This document shows positions 1 to 11,861 of a stretch of DNA of 64,000 nucleotides, one piece after another (the stretch's first letter is position 1; the number at the start of each line of letters is the position of its first letter). The position numbers and the translations under genes were made by a program. Under the pieces are notes generated by a model. The model made no database searches and was not told the DNA's origin. It saw only the letters and a list, made by a program, of their open reading frames with translations. Source of the DNA: Glandiceps talaboti (Eukaryota; Hemichordata; Enteropneusta; Spengelidae); contig NC_135558.1 in assembly GCF_964340395.1 (NCBI RefSeq), forward strand, positions 233,501-297,500. Direction: 5' to 3'.

Positions 1-285
1 CTACTAGTTTGCTGCTATTATACCCACATAATAGTACAAATCCTTGCTGTTCATGTTATTCAACTTTGGTATTCACACTACTGGAAGAAGAAAAGTTGTT
101 GCACTGGGGCACACACACCTATATTCCACTAGAAATGCATAGGTGAGAGTAAAGTGTTCTCTTTACAATTAAGCAAATACATTTAATGTTTACTTGTTAT
201 TCTGGTTTTTGGTGGGTTTAAATGCACAAACAAATATAGCATTATGGGTGACATCTTGACATCCACCAACTAACAATCAGACTGC
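1..285. other. Leading non-coding stretch
   Basis: AT-rich sequence with no open frame of note, splice-bounded exon or repeat that I recognise. It leads into the CCAA tract. Confidence 0.5.
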
Positions 286-543
286 CAGTCAGCCAACAAG
301 TCAGCCAACCAACCAACCAACCAACCATCTAACTAACAACCAACCAACCAAACAACCAACCAACCAACCATCCAATCAACCTAATATCCATCCAACCACC
401 GAACCAACCAACCAACCGACCAACCAACCATCCAACCAATCATTCAATCAACCAACCAATTGCAACTAACCTACCAACCCAATCAACCAACCAACCATCC
501 AATCAACTATCCATCCAAACATCAAACCAACCAACCAACCAAC

Positions 544-578
<35 letters not shown>

Positions 579-646
579 CCAACCAACCAACCAACCAACC
601 AACCAACCAAAACACCAACAATCACCCAACCAACCAACCAACACTT
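286..646. repeat. Imperfect (CCAA)n microsatellite
   Basis: About 360 bp of CCAA/CAAC tetramers broken by CCAT, TCAA and CTAA variants, with a purer (TCAA)n block near 547-576. The open frame across it encodes only N/Q/P/T low-complexity peptide and is not a gene. Confidence 0.95.
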
Positions 647-1044
647 TATTAATACTCATACACTTCAAAATATATCATTACCAATCCATAGTTAAATACA
701 TTACCTGGAATGCAATTGTCATCAACAGTTCCTGGCAACGCCATTTTTGTGCATACACCATTCATGATAAAATACTGAACTTTCTGAAATTAAACACACA
801 GTAAATTTATATCGAATGCACAGTATCTATATCTGGTTACAAATAAATACAGGATACCTGAAGGACATCTAGTCTAGCTGTACATGATTTGTATATTGTT
901 AAGTAATGACAAAAATCAAAACAAAACCACAAACAAATTGAGTTACCCAAATTGAAACTATAAACCTAGATCATTGCCATGGTCAATATTGTACCTGTCA
1001 AGCTGATGTGGCACATCAAGAATAAATAGTTTCACATATAATGG

Positions 1045-1272
1045 GTGCATCATTTGTTCTGTTCCCACCATGCACTTGTACGTAATGTAAGTTGTGTGAT
1101 GACATTATTTGTTCTGTTCCCACCATGCACTTGTACGTAATGTAAGTTGTGTGATGACATTATTTGTTCTGTCCCCACCATGCACTTGTACGTAATGTAA
1201 GTCGTGTGATGACATTATTTGTTTTGTCCCCACCATGCACTTGTACGTAATGTAAGTTGTGTGATGACATTA
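1045..1272. repeat. 55-bp tandem repeat, four copies
   Basis: The block CACCATGCACTTGTACGT recurs with its C at 1066, 1121, 1176 and 1231, a constant 55-bp period. Copies differ by only a few transitions (GTTCCC/GTCCCC, GTTGTG/GTCGTG). There is no open frame through the array. Confidence 0.93.
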
Positions 1273-1925
1273 AAGGGTAACAAAGGCATTGGTGATATTG
1301 TCCAAGCTGCTTTAGTTGACCAAAAGTCACTTACAAATACATGTCATTGAGTAAAAAGCGATACGAGAACCAAAAGTAATGATTGTGTATATTTATCTGG
1401 GTCTGCATTGTCTATAGACACTATTTAAAGACATTAGCCACACAGAATTACTACAAGGTGTCTGCAATATGTAAGTAATAACTTAATTTTCAAGGTCTAT
1501 GAATAGAGTTTATGATTGGAGTTGTTTAGTTATGCAGTATTAAATATAGTGATTGTTTACTACAAATATGGCTGCCATTCAGTAAAAATCAAATGAACAC
1601 CAAAAACAATGGTTGTTTATACTTGTCTGATTTAAAAGTAATTGGCAATATGTAAACACTACAATGTGTCTGTGATAGACAGGAACTGGCTTGATTTTGA
1701 TAATTGACCCTGAAGGTCAAGGTCTCAAAAGATAGCTCGCATTAGATAATATGGGGTAGACACTCAAATGGAGTGTCTGTGTATTACAATTTTTGAGTAA
1801 ATATTGATTTTTAACTACAAATAGGGCTGCCATCGGTCAAATTTGCATATATCAAAAAAGAAATTGATGTGCATATGTCCCACATGATATGTCACCTTTG
1901 TGTCAGGAGGTGAAAATGACTTTTT
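1273..1925 (+). repeat. Decayed copy of interspersed family H1
   Basis: Two diverged units about 230-250 bp apart carry GGCTGCCAT. They are followed by a segment (about 1850-1910, with TGCATATGTCCCACAT then TGTCACCTTTGTG) that matches the distal part of the H1 copies at 7996-8205, 26221-26415 and 55420-55562. The terminal hairpin of the family is missing. Homology was judged by eye. Confidence 0.5.
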
Positions 1926-2431
1926 GTGACTTACTTGACATCAACTAAAGAAGTTAGTGTGAAATCAGCCTCACCTCTGTTCCCCTTCAACAAAACTTAG
2001 TAATGCCAAATATTCTATAAAAGACAAAGAAGCCATATATTCTTCAATGTTTATTTTGTCTGTGGTTCTTCAATGGAATGATGCACCACATAGTCACGGT
2101 GGGTGTCTGTAACACTTTGCGGTGAAATAGAAAATATACTGTGTGATACATGTGGACTCACTCTCAGTCCTCTGGCTTTGCTGAATTATTATCCTTTATC
2201 ATGCATCCTTGAACAAAGTACTGCCTAACTGCAGCAGCTATGAGTTCAACAGATGTCACATTTATGATGTACTGTAACTGATAATAAACAGTCACTGTGA
2301 CCATATCACCCACGGGTGATACTCCCAGCTGTGACTATGCTGTGTCGATCAGCAATGATCAGTCTGTGACCAAACCCTGGTATAGCATTCAGTGAAGCCA
2401 GGGGAACTGAGAGTAGTCGTGAGTCTATTAC

Positions 2432-2680
2432 CTGTGTGTAATCCTGTAAAACCGCCACTACCGTATCTTTACCTAGAACAGTCACTGTTTCATTGAAGAG
2501 CATTTTCTGGTTGGTATAGTCGTAATGGATATTTGCAGATATAGTGAGCAAACCTGCAGTCTTGCTTTGGGGAGCATAAAAGCCTCCGTACTCGGTTATA
2601 CTTCCCTCGTACTGTTTCGGCGGACAGCATATGTAAGCGGACGTATACACGAGAAAACTTAGCATAAGCAGGGTCTTCAT
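2432..2680 (-). CDS. Ependymin-related secreted protein, first coding exon (partial gene)
   Basis: The ATG at 2680 (minus strand) opens 83 codons. Residues 1-15 (MKTLLMLSFLVYTSA) form a clean signal peptide. The mature start CCPPKQYEG, followed by an aromatic strand with HYDYTNQKM, fits the ependymin/MERP/EPDR1 family, whose members begin with a Cys-Pro-rich CxPxxWEG-like motif and a later YDxxNQ(R/K)(V/M) motif. These are secreted calcium- and lipid-binding glycoproteins. The sequon NET at about residues 61-63 is a potential N-glycosylation site. The open frame continues to 2306, but similarity fades after DYTQ, where the minus strand reads CAG|GTAATAG. I therefore place a phase-0 donor there, with the intron starting at 2431. 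The family is usually about 200 residues long, so more exons are expected at lower coordinates; none was recognised in 1-2430. The family call is fairly sure, the exon end less so. Confidence 0.7.
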
Positions 2681-2969
2681 GTTTGTAGAGATCTTTGTAA
2701 TCTACGGTATGTATATCAGAATGTATTCGTATGATACTGTCCAGTATTTTCGGTACCTGGTACCTGGGGACACGTACATAACTTTCCTACGGGTCAGTGG
2801 AGTACAATATATCAGGTGATGAAAACGCTAGTGGTACGGTGTCATAGAGGTTATTGGAATTAACCATTTTGGATTAGGGGCCAGAGGTCGTAGTAATTTC
2901 TTTCTGGGTAGCGTTAGTTTGGAAGACCGCGGTGAGTACAGCAATCTGCGACTTAAGAATTCCAGTACT

Positions 2970-3075
2970 ACGACCTGCGACTTGCAAACTGCGAACTGCG
3001 ACTTGCAAACTGCGACCTGCGACTTGAAAACTGCGACCTGCGACTTGAAAACTGTGACCTGCAACTTGTAAAACT
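2970..3075. repeat. 21-bp minisatellite, five units
   Basis: Units start near 2970, 2991, 3012, 3033 and 3054. Each is a variant of GCGACCTGCGACTTGAAAAC plus one T, and is itself built from two GCGACYTG sub-repeats. The minus-strand reading frame through it (2828-3064) gives a KSQVAV-type repeat peptide and has no other coding support. Confidence 0.9.
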
Positions 3076-6000
3076 TAATTAATTTTTATGTTTTACTTTA
3101 GGATATTTTAGGGGTACGTTTTTGTTTGGAAAAGGCTATTGAAATGGCAATGGGTGTATCTGAAATGATTAAAATTGGGTATTTGTTGGCATCTGTAGAA
3201 AACGCACGTCAGGTCAGGTATCAACAAAATGTTGGATTCACATTCGGATCCGCGCGCAATTTTTAGTTGTCGTCATGTAATTTTTTTCAGCAAATCGCCA
3301 ACAGTTATGTGGGTTTTTTGTTGTTTTTTTTCAAAATCGCCACGCAGTTAATGTCTCCTATTCTAGGAATCACATTTGTCACACCGATTTCATATTCGTT
3401 CTTGTACGGACTGGGTGCGTTCAAGAGCAAAACAGGTTTTTGCCAGGGCTTACAGGACATATACAGACCTTTCAAAAGGTTGCACGTAAAAAACGAAACA
3501 ATATGGCAGACACTCACATAGGCAAATCGTCGCATTTCGTGCAGTTTCAATGTGTAGTTATGGCACAGGACGATTCGTACAATGTACCATTGCAACATGT
3601 TTAGGACAAGAATGTATTATTATATGGAAATGGCTTGGATAAATGAAGTGCTCGTTGAAGAACAAAACGTCTTGCTAAAATAGGAAGTCCGCGGGCAACC
3701 TGTCTGTTGAACGTATAGCCCTTTTGTCTGTTCGTCTTGGCGAACTTGGCGCATACTTTTCGTGTCCACATTCAAACCTTCAGCGTGAAATTCGGACTGA
3801 ATGATGACTGTCTGATGATTGTAGAGAAAACTATTGAACATGATGTATGTTTTTGACACATACTAATAGTTTATTCACTGACTATCTTTTCTCACTTTCA
3901 AGAGATTATTCTTCAACTCGAGACTGTTGGTATAATCATGTCTACATTTCTCCTACTTGTTTTTTTTTTTGTTCTTGCTTACTTTAGACTCTCTCACAGT
4001 CTTGAAGCTTCGCATAAATAGCTAAAACGTGGGTTGTTTTGTATGATTGTACAGATATCTACTGCAATTGTACTCGAATATCCCGGTACTGCGCGCCCTC
4101 ATCGATCACATAGGCTTAACCTTTCGTTGATATGTTAGTGCGATGCTCCGTGTTAACACGAAGCTCGGGCTTCGAGTTAATTCGGAGTGTCGCACCCCTA
4201 GGGGAGTACTTGGGTGGGTAATGGGTACATATGTATCCTGGTGGACAAAAATTCCAACCACAAACACTACAAAAATTCAAAAAGTAGGGGTCAAAAGGCT
4301 ACATTTTAGCAAGAAACCGGGGTCAAAAGTCTAAAGTTTTGAACACTTTTGATACAATTTCATGTGACATGTGCATGCTTAACTTCGGTCATCACTAGTT
4401 CATTGGCTACCCAGGGGCCGGGGGTAGGGCTGACTACTTCTGATAAAGATGACTGAAAACAACCTGTAGAAACAGCCTTGTTCAAAATATGTTCATATGC
4501 AAAATGTTTCAATATGTTCCTCGGTTTCATTGATGCGTGTTGGGGGGGGGGGGGCAGAATTTACATTCATAACGTTTAGTCAGGCATCTAAAATACTCAT
4601 ATCTTTACAGAAGACGGCCCTATATTATACCAATGCCACAATTTCTGTATGTGTGTTACTCAGGAAGCCGTCATAGAGGGCGTATCGGACTCCCAGCAAA
4701 ATGTCAGCTTATGTACGGTATGCCCTAGTTCTGACTCTAGTGTGTTCTAATAAATATGTATGAGTGGATTTACATAATTTTATTGCTAAATTCACCAGTC
4801 GTCATAGCCTTTACAACAACTTTGCATAGGGGCGTGCAATATTTCTTAGATTGTTGTTTTCCTTGGCTACAGGCTAAATATAATAACCTTTGACTATACA
4901 TTCCTACCTGTGTGGAAAAACACCCGCTTTCTACTAGTAGTGTTCTTTCTACTAGTAGTATAGAGATTGATACATTTGTAGCAGCAGGATTCATACGATA
5001 TTTTCTTCAGAAAACGGCAATCTGAGCAGTAATACGTGCCTTAAACATAGCGAAACAAATCTTACTTGTAGGTATAATTCAATGCGATAATTTCATCACA
5101 TACTTAGTCCTGTGACTGATACAGAAAGTGTAACTATCAATCTGCCGGACTTTTATATAATACTCTGTTAATATTTATTTGGTCACTGACCCTCGACATC
5201 GGTGATGCGATAGAGGGACTGTGGTTATTAGTGACTGTTTGTGTGCGGTAATTTGCAAAACAATAACTCTATTCAATACTCTGGGCGGCTGTATTAGATC
5301 CCCTTGCGTAGTCGCTAATGTAAGAGTAACCGATTCATTGACAGCATTCATATTGTTATTTGTAGCATTTGCATAATCCCATTTCTATTTACAGCCTATC
5401 CTACACTGGGCGGAATTTTGAGAACAACTCTTTTGCCCTAATGGAAGTTGTTGTTAACAGCCGAGTTTTCATCGCATAACGCAAAATACAAAGACCTTTT
5501 ACTACTGAAAGACGTTATAACAAAATACTGGACAGGCCTCGTAACTTGCGAGATCAGAAAGAATAATATATATGCATCTACAATATGTACATAGTACTGA
5601 AAGAGTAGAGAATTTTTTGGATGGAAATAAACATCCTAGCAGAATGGAGTCAACCACAAAAATGCATTACGAGAGACATGTAGTTTAAATCTGGTTTACT
5701 TGATTTGAGCTAAGAATGGTTTTGAGTTTTGTTGAACAAAGTAACAGAAAAGTTTAAAGTTTCTGTTCAAGACACATTAGACATTAATGAGTATTTTATG
5801 TTAACTATGAGTTTAAAACCAAAACGTTTATTATCGAGTATTTGCCGAAAGGTTTCTGCCTCTAAAATCTCACCAATTCCACACGTGATCAAATAACATT
5901 TGCATGCATTTTAATTTGGGTTAAAAATTAAGAATGTACTTTTCGTCCGAGTCTCAAATTTGAATCTGAGGGTAGAAGTTGGAGTCTCACGTATAACGCC

Positions 6001-7440
6001 CATTTCCAAACAATAGGCAGGTGTCGACCCCTGGAGCCGAATCCAGGGTCCTATACATACTTAATTCTCATTCTGCTCGTAATAAACAAATATATAGACA
6101 TACAACTATATTAACCCATAAATTATGTGAATGTACAATTGAATCACCATGAGACCTAATTGAATCATACAACTGAGGTCCGCATTCATATCGGACCAAT
6201 CTGAAAAAGAAATAAAGTAACGAGAGTGATTCTACAAACATGTATAACCAGTCCCTTGGGACAACACCTCAGTGGTGCTAATTTGCATCTTGATAGTGAC
6301 CAAGCACTTCGGCAGACTCTTTGAAGTGAGACATATCACCACAGTTAGAAATTTTACGAAATTACAATATAACACTTGTCTCCAATGAGGAAAAACACCC
6401 GCCCTCCTAGATTTTAAAACTTGTTAGGGAACATAGATCATTAATAGCTAGAAAACATTTTGCCAATAGAGTCATGTCGCAACCATACATTATAGTGGCA
6501 TCTGCCTTTACTTCAGTATGGACATATTATCTAGACTCAAGCCTTGTCGTTGTTTTGGGCTACTGACAGGTAGGTCATATCATATCAACTACAAGGCTAG
6601 GGTGTAGGTTATTCTTTATACTGTATAATCGCAAGCTCTCTAGAGTCATATGTTATCTTATCGGTGGCATCACAAGACTCTTTTTTTTAGCTCTGCCAGA
6701 GAAATGCTTGCCACACCTAAATTTTGAATTGTAATCCGAACTGGGCCTCGGAGGGCCATGGTACAATTCTAGGCTTTCATATTGGTGCTATCTTAGTAGT
6801 AGAGCCATAAGGATAGCATTCTATTACTCTGGACCAACATTTTCGGCCTGCCACACGACAGTTTTTCAAACCCACGTTCTACCGATTGCGAACTGGACCT
6901 TTAAACCATTGGAGGTAATCATTCCTCCCCATACAAGACACACTGTATTACTACTACCAATAGTGCTTTTAAAGTGATGATTGCATGGTTCTACTGCATG
7001 CAATTGTCTGTTTATGACGATTCTATAGCATTGCATAGGTCGCTAAATAAACCTTTCAAGTTCCAAGAGTTCAGCTACCGGTGAAAGTCCCATGCTGTAT
7101 AATTACCGGCTAAAGTACTTTGTCAAATAGTAGCATGGTTAACAAAAGCAAAAGCGGCTTTTGAAAGCATCGCGTACGTGTTACATAAAAAGGGTCATCA
7201 TACAATGTATGCGTTGAGACAATCTTAAAAGCAGGGTGCCATTCTATTTTGTTTTATCACGGTGGTTTTATGTATGAGTTTGGCTGTCTTTTGCAACTTA
7301 CCACTGTGAGGATATCATTAAGGGTAATTGATTCCTAATTTAGTTGCATCACTAACAACTACAAGTACTTTGAAAGTATTAAGATCGCACTCATCAAATA
7401 TGCCCAAACTCAGGTGATAGCACAGGGAGCAGCGAGCATG
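3076..7440. other. Intergenic stretch without recognisable genes
   Basis: No exon with a known family signature was found. It holds a poly-T run near 3961, a G12 run near 4543 and a short direct repeat of CTACTAGTAGT near 4930-4960. Small open frames occur at 3267-3521 and 3503-3604 (plus) and at 3305-3598 and 3620-3859 (minus). I recognise none of their peptides and they overlap on both strands, so I do not call them. Confidence 0.55.
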
Positions 7441-7605
<165 letters not shown>

Positions 7606-7995
7606 TTAATTCCTACGACTTTCTTTTGTGTGGCCATGGTGTCTAATTAGACCGAAAATATGCCAATAACTTATTAAAACTAAAAGGTAAATCGATAATA
7701 TTTTCAGGACATATTTTGGTATCGCAAATGTATGTACCAAGTTATAAGAATTTGAAGCGTGCATTCTTGAGATATAGCCTAATTACCAAAAACCATTAAT
7801 TACGTAAATTGCTCATTAATATTCATGGGATGTTTACTAAAACTAATCAGTTCTTGCCATTACCCTACGGAACACATGTGCCGAATTTCGTTTGAATTGA
7901 GCCAGCCGTTTGGGACAAAACGATGACACAGACACAGACACGCAGACACGCATACTTTTCTCCCCCTAAAGTATCTATTCCCTTACGGAAGGAAA
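7606..7995 (-). repeat. Interspersed repeat family P1, minus-strand copy (one end)
   Basis: Read on the minus strand from 7995, this begins CCTTCCGTAAGGG. It continues through a CTGTGTCTGTGTC tract, then AACGGCTGGCTCAATT, then monomer sequence with AATTAATGG and TAATTAGGCTATATC. The same order is seen in the plus-strand copies at 39268-40470 and 58540-59990. No coding capacity is seen. Confidence 0.8.
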
Positions 7996-8205
7996 AAATG
8001 GCCGTTTGGTGGCCATGTTAGACCGTATTACAAAATAAATTGACGTGCATACGTATGCCATAGTGTGTTGTCCTTTTACCAAGTTTGAGAGAAATGGATC
8101 CAGTCATTTCCGAGAAATGGCTCTGGACGCACGGACATACGGACTCACGGAACCCAAGCTATAAGCCCCCCCCCCCCCCGACTTCGTCAGGCGGGGACTA
8201 ATTAG
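7996..8205 (+). repeat. Interspersed repeat family H1, hairpin-ended copy
   Basis: It carries GGTGGCCATGTTAGACCGTAT, then GACGTGCATACGTATGCC, then a GGACGCACGGACATACGGAC tract, and ends in C-run, GACTTCGTC, AGGCGGGGACTAATTA. The same order occurs at 26180-26415 and, inverted, at 55420-55562. The terminal hairpin here is disturbed by an expanded C run (about 8166-8179). Confidence 0.82.
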
Positions 8206-8362
8206 AAGTGTACATTCTTAAACGATAGGATTCGTTGACAATCTGCTAGAGGTTGTCAGTAATTGGGGAGATAATAACAGTGACTTTTGGCACATGTTAG
8301 TATTTTTTTTATAGTTTGCCAAAACCATAGGGGTATATCATGCATGACAATTATAGCTACGA

Positions 8363-8455
8363 ATTTTGCATTCCAAGAATTATTGTGTGTAGGAATGAGA
8401 ATCTAAAGATTTTGCTCTTACGGAAGGCATTCAGTTTAAACCTGGTTAAAGTAAC
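8363..8455 (+). repeat. Opposite-end fragment of family P1
   Basis: The segment ATTATTGTGTGTAGGAATGA, then GATTTTGCTCTTACGGAAGG and CATTCAGTTTAAACC, matches the right ends of the P1 copies near 40395-40460 and 59915-59980. It lies about 370 bp from the left end in the minus-strand copy. H1 sequence sits between them, so the two families are interleaved here. Confidence 0.65.
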
Positions 8456-9456
8456 GATATATATGCGATACCATAAAGCAAGCAGCTCTAAGCTTTCAAA
8501 ACTATGCATAAACCCAAAATGACACCACTAAACGAAGATGGTCATGTACTTGAGCTACACGGCGTGGGAATTGATTATTTGCAATGAAAACAAAATATCC
8601 GAAGTTCACTGACCGAGTAACTATTGTTAATCGTGTCAGATACCATCTCTTCGACAGTTATTGCATGCCAACAATCCTTTTAATAGAAGAAATCCAAAAG
8701 TCCCTACTAACTCACACATAGGGAAAGTTACGTTTGTTCAATTACTTTAGTTCAAGTGGGAACTTTACACATATGGGATCTTGAGGGCTTACATGTGAAA
8801 CAAAGGAAGCTCCATTCTTTAATAACCTTTCCTTGTCAAACGTCACTGACCAATTATTCAAATTTACAAAAGACAAAAACATTTTGAGAAAGGGTTAACA
8901 ATGGTGGACTAATGAAAGAATAAGCCAACTTGGAAGTACCTGTGGTTGAGTCTTGAATGGTGCAGCCGTGTAATTAGTGTCTAGTCTAGTTGCTGTCTGG
9001 AATTCCCCCTTTGTGATTTGGAAGAATTACAACTGACCGCACTATATACATGTGACGGAATTCCCCCTGTTTTCAATTACAATTTAAATCAAAAACATGT
9101 TGGTAACAGTCTTCGCACACTATCCGTACGGTAGTTAGACATATTTAGATGCCAGAAATCAACCTCGACCAGATCTTGTTGAAGAAATAGTTCAAAACTA
9201 AACATTTCACATGCATAAGGTAGTCACTATATTTTTCTACATTAACATCTACAGTTGCCCTGACTTCTTGTACCTTGTACGTGTATAGGTTACGTATTGC
9301 ATAGTAGAACATACAGTAAAACATTGCCGTGATCAGAATTGCTAAAACGATTGCAATGGAAACACAACTTTAAATATGTATATCGATTGTAGCGATACGT
9401 ATCGAGTTTGCCGAGACTTATACCCATGGTTATGTTTTAGGTGTTGTACGATACAT
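8456..9456. other. Intergenic stretch, nothing recognised
   Basis: About 1 kb of AT-rich sequence without a supported exon, RNA gene or tandem repeat. Confidence 0.5.
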
Positions 9457-9530
9457 CATGGTAATATGATATGATATAAGATGTGATATGATATGATATG
9501 AAATATGATATATTGATATGATGATTTAGG
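9457..9530. repeat. GATAT/ATATG pentamer tract upstream of a LINE
   Basis: An imperfect ATATG-type pentamer array (with TATAAG and GTGAT variants) ends about 10 bp before retrotransposon-coding sequence begins. It is the same pentamer that forms the array at the LINE's 3' end. Confidence 0.88.
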
Positions 9531-10878
9531 ACAACATTTGGAACAAAGATTTGCTGGAATTTACATTGGTGTACTGAGACTGTTTTATCTTCTTTTCGCT
9601 GATGATTTGATTTTGTTTAGTTACAACGCTATTGGCTTACAAAGACTTTTGAATGATTTATCAACATTTTCTTCGAAATGGAAACTAAAGGTTAATATTA
9701 ACAAAACTAAGGTAATGGTCTTTAGGAATGCTGGTGTTTTGAGAAGGTATGAAAAATGGTTTTACAATGGGGAGAGGCTATCAGTTGTATCACAATTTTG
9801 CTACCTTGGATTAACATTTTCTTTTAATGGACTTTGGAATATGGCACAAAAGACAATAGCTGAACATGCGTGTAAAGCAATCTTTGCTCTGAAAAAGATA
9901 TTGTATAAATACAAATCTGTCGAAGTGTCAATTTACATGAGGATTTTTGATTGTGAGATATTACCAATATTGATGTATGGGAGTGAAATTTGGGGATTTT
10001 ATGATGCTGAGAATGTAGAAAGTGTGCATCGTAAATTTTGTAAATACGTACTAGGCCTATCAAAAACCACACCAAACCCAGTCATTTATGGTGAACTTGG
10101 CAGAACACCGCTTTTTTGTCAAAGATTCGTCCGTGTTATAAAATACTGGCTAAAAATTTTGAAAATGAAAGAAAACCGTTTTGTTTATCAGTGTTATAAA
10201 TATCAATTCAAAGAGGCCGAGAACAATAATACATGCTGGGCGTTATCGGTAATGAAACTACTTTTCTCGTATGGATTTGGTTTTGCTTGGCTAAATCAAG
10301 GTGTTGAAGATGAAGGTGGTTTTATTGAGGCCTTAAAACAGAGATCTCGCGATATTTATATCCAGTCATGGAGTTCTGGCTTGTTGGATTTTTCTAAACT
10401 GGATAAATATCGTGATTTCAAGATCAATTTTAAGTGTGAGTTTTATCTTTCAAATATTGAAGACAGTACCTTGAGATTTGCTTTGTGTAGATTTAGAGCT
10501 TCAGGACACCAACTCAGAGTAGAATCCGATCGTAAATTAGGTATACCTAGACAACGCAGAATTTGCCTCCTGTGTAAGAGTGGGGAAGTTGAGGATGAAT
10601 ATCATTTTTGCTTAGTTTGCCCACTTTATAAAGATTTGCGTGAAATATACCTATCCACATACTTTTATACGAACTGTACTTATCAAAAATTTGTTCTCCT
10701 TATGCAGTTAGAGAACTCAAATGTTAAACAACTAGCTAAATATATTTCCTATGCAAGTAAACGTAGAGAAAGACATCTGTTATAGTGATTCATTTTAACC
10801 CACCCTCTGTGTCATTGTATGATTTCATTTCATTGAATGATTTGTACCATAGGCCGGTGGCCAAAGTACGAAATAAAT
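9531..10878 (+). mobile_element. 5'-truncated non-LTR (LINE) retrotransposon
   Basis: A single open frame begins inside the reverse transcriptase domain, just before its FADD catalytic box, and runs to a stop at 10785. It is followed by a 93-bp 3' UTR that ends CGAAATAAATGT and passes straight into an (ATATG)n tail. Loss of the 5' part is the usual result of incomplete target-primed reverse transcription. The open frame is intact, so this copy is probably young. There is no LTR. Clade assignment (CR1/L2/I-like) would need a tree. Confidence 0.9.
9538..10785 (+). CDS. Reverse transcriptase C-terminal fragment of a LINE ORF2
   Basis: This 415-residue open frame has no genuine start: its first codon is TTG, close to the 5' truncation point. 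Residues 16-28 (FYLLFADDLILFS) hold the reverse transcriptase active-site Asp pair. VNINKTKVMVF and QFCYLGLTF follow as the conserved RT motifs after the palm. The thumb/connection region contains the I(L)MYGSEIWGF motif common in invertebrate LINEs. Near the C-terminus, residues 343-361 show C-X2-C-X9-H-X-C-X2-C, a probable zinc knuckle used in RNA or DNA binding. No endonuclease domain is left, so the fragment is not expected to mobilise itself. The minus-strand open frame 9824-10075 is its shadow. Confidence 0.9.
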   Translation: MEQRFAGIYIGVLRLFYLLFADDLILFSYNAIGLQRLLNDLSTFSSKWKLKVNINKTKVMVFRNAGVLRRYEKWFYNGERLSVVSQFCYLGLTFSFNGLWNMAQKTIAEHACKAIFALKKILYKYKSVEVSIYMRIFDCEILPILMYGSEIWGFYDAENVESVHRKFCKYVLGLSKTTPNPVIYGELGRTPLFCQRFVRVIKYWLKILKMKENRFVYQCYKYQFKEAENNNTCWALSVMKLLFSYGFGFAWLNQGVEDEGGFIEALKQRSRDIYIQSWSSGLLDFSKLDKYRDFKINFKCEFYLSNIEDSTLRFALCRFRASGHQLRVESDRKLGIPRQRRICLLCKSGEVEDEYHFCLVCPLYKDLREIYLSTYFYTNCTYQKFVLLMQLENSNVKQLAKYISYASKRRERHLL

Positions 10879-11100
10879 GTATGATATGATATGATATGAT
10901 ATGATATGATATGATATGATATGATATGATATGATATGATATGATATGATATGATATGATATGATATGATATGATATGATAGGATAGGATAGGATAGGAG
11001 AGGATAGGATATGATATGGTATGATATATGGTGTGGTGTGATGTGATGTGATGTGATGTGATATGACGTGACGTGACGTGACGTGATAGTGTGATGTAAT
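10879..11100 (+). repeat. Pentanucleotide array with block-wise variant units (LINE tail)
   Basis: About 100 bp of pure ATATG units is followed by AGGAT units, then GTGAT units, then ACGTG units. Because the period is 5, all three frames are open on each strand over long distances and give ISYHI-type peptides, none of them real. Confidence 0.95.
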
Positions 11101-11132
11101 GTAAGAGAACACCGTAAGAACAACGCATACAT

Positions 11133-11153
11133 TAGATAGATAGATAGATAGAT

Positions 11154-11186
<33 letters not shown>
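11133..11186. repeat. (TAGA)n microsatellite
   Basis: Thirteen or so GATA/TAGA units with one GAAA interruption. Confidence 0.95.
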
Positions 11187-11861
11187 CACATATATATCAT
11201 ATCACGTGGAATTTCATGGATATCACCATGACGTATACGTAATGCCACATTATTGTATACGTCATCTATAAATGACGAGTTAAACGTAATCAAAGCAAGT
11301 AAGTGCAAAAAGTTTGTCTTTTTACAAATTCGTATTTTCACATCGTCGCTGTCGCTGTACCGTAAGTTGATAAAAACGAGCAAGAAACATACATAGGCCT
11401 CACTGAAAACCAGTTGAAAACAAGATAATGGAACGACACAAGCTCATTTAGAAATACAAAAACTCAGAAACAGTACAGAACTCAGCAAATACATCTGGAC
11501 TTTGAAGGACTCTAGTGTTTATTATTCAATCGAATGGAGAATTATTAAGATCTGTAAACCGTATTCTGATGTCACCAAGCGATGCAACCTGTGCCTGAGA
11601 AGTTCTTAATTATATGTCACCCTGAACTATGCACACTGAATGGAAGAAACAAGTTAGTATCTAACTACGACACATGAGGATCGAATGTAACGAGTAGAAA
11701 AGTCACCTTCATATTTCACTCAGTAATCACCGTATCAAGCACTTTACACCAGAAATATATATGTTATATATACTTTTTCGGTAAGACACAACGAAACAAA
11801 CTTACCCTAATATTTGAAATGAAATGACATTGAGGAAAGAAAAAGTGACTATTAAGTGACT

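Noticed and set aside
9824-10075. Minus-strand frame inside the LINE
   Set aside because: Shadow of the reverse transcriptase frame.
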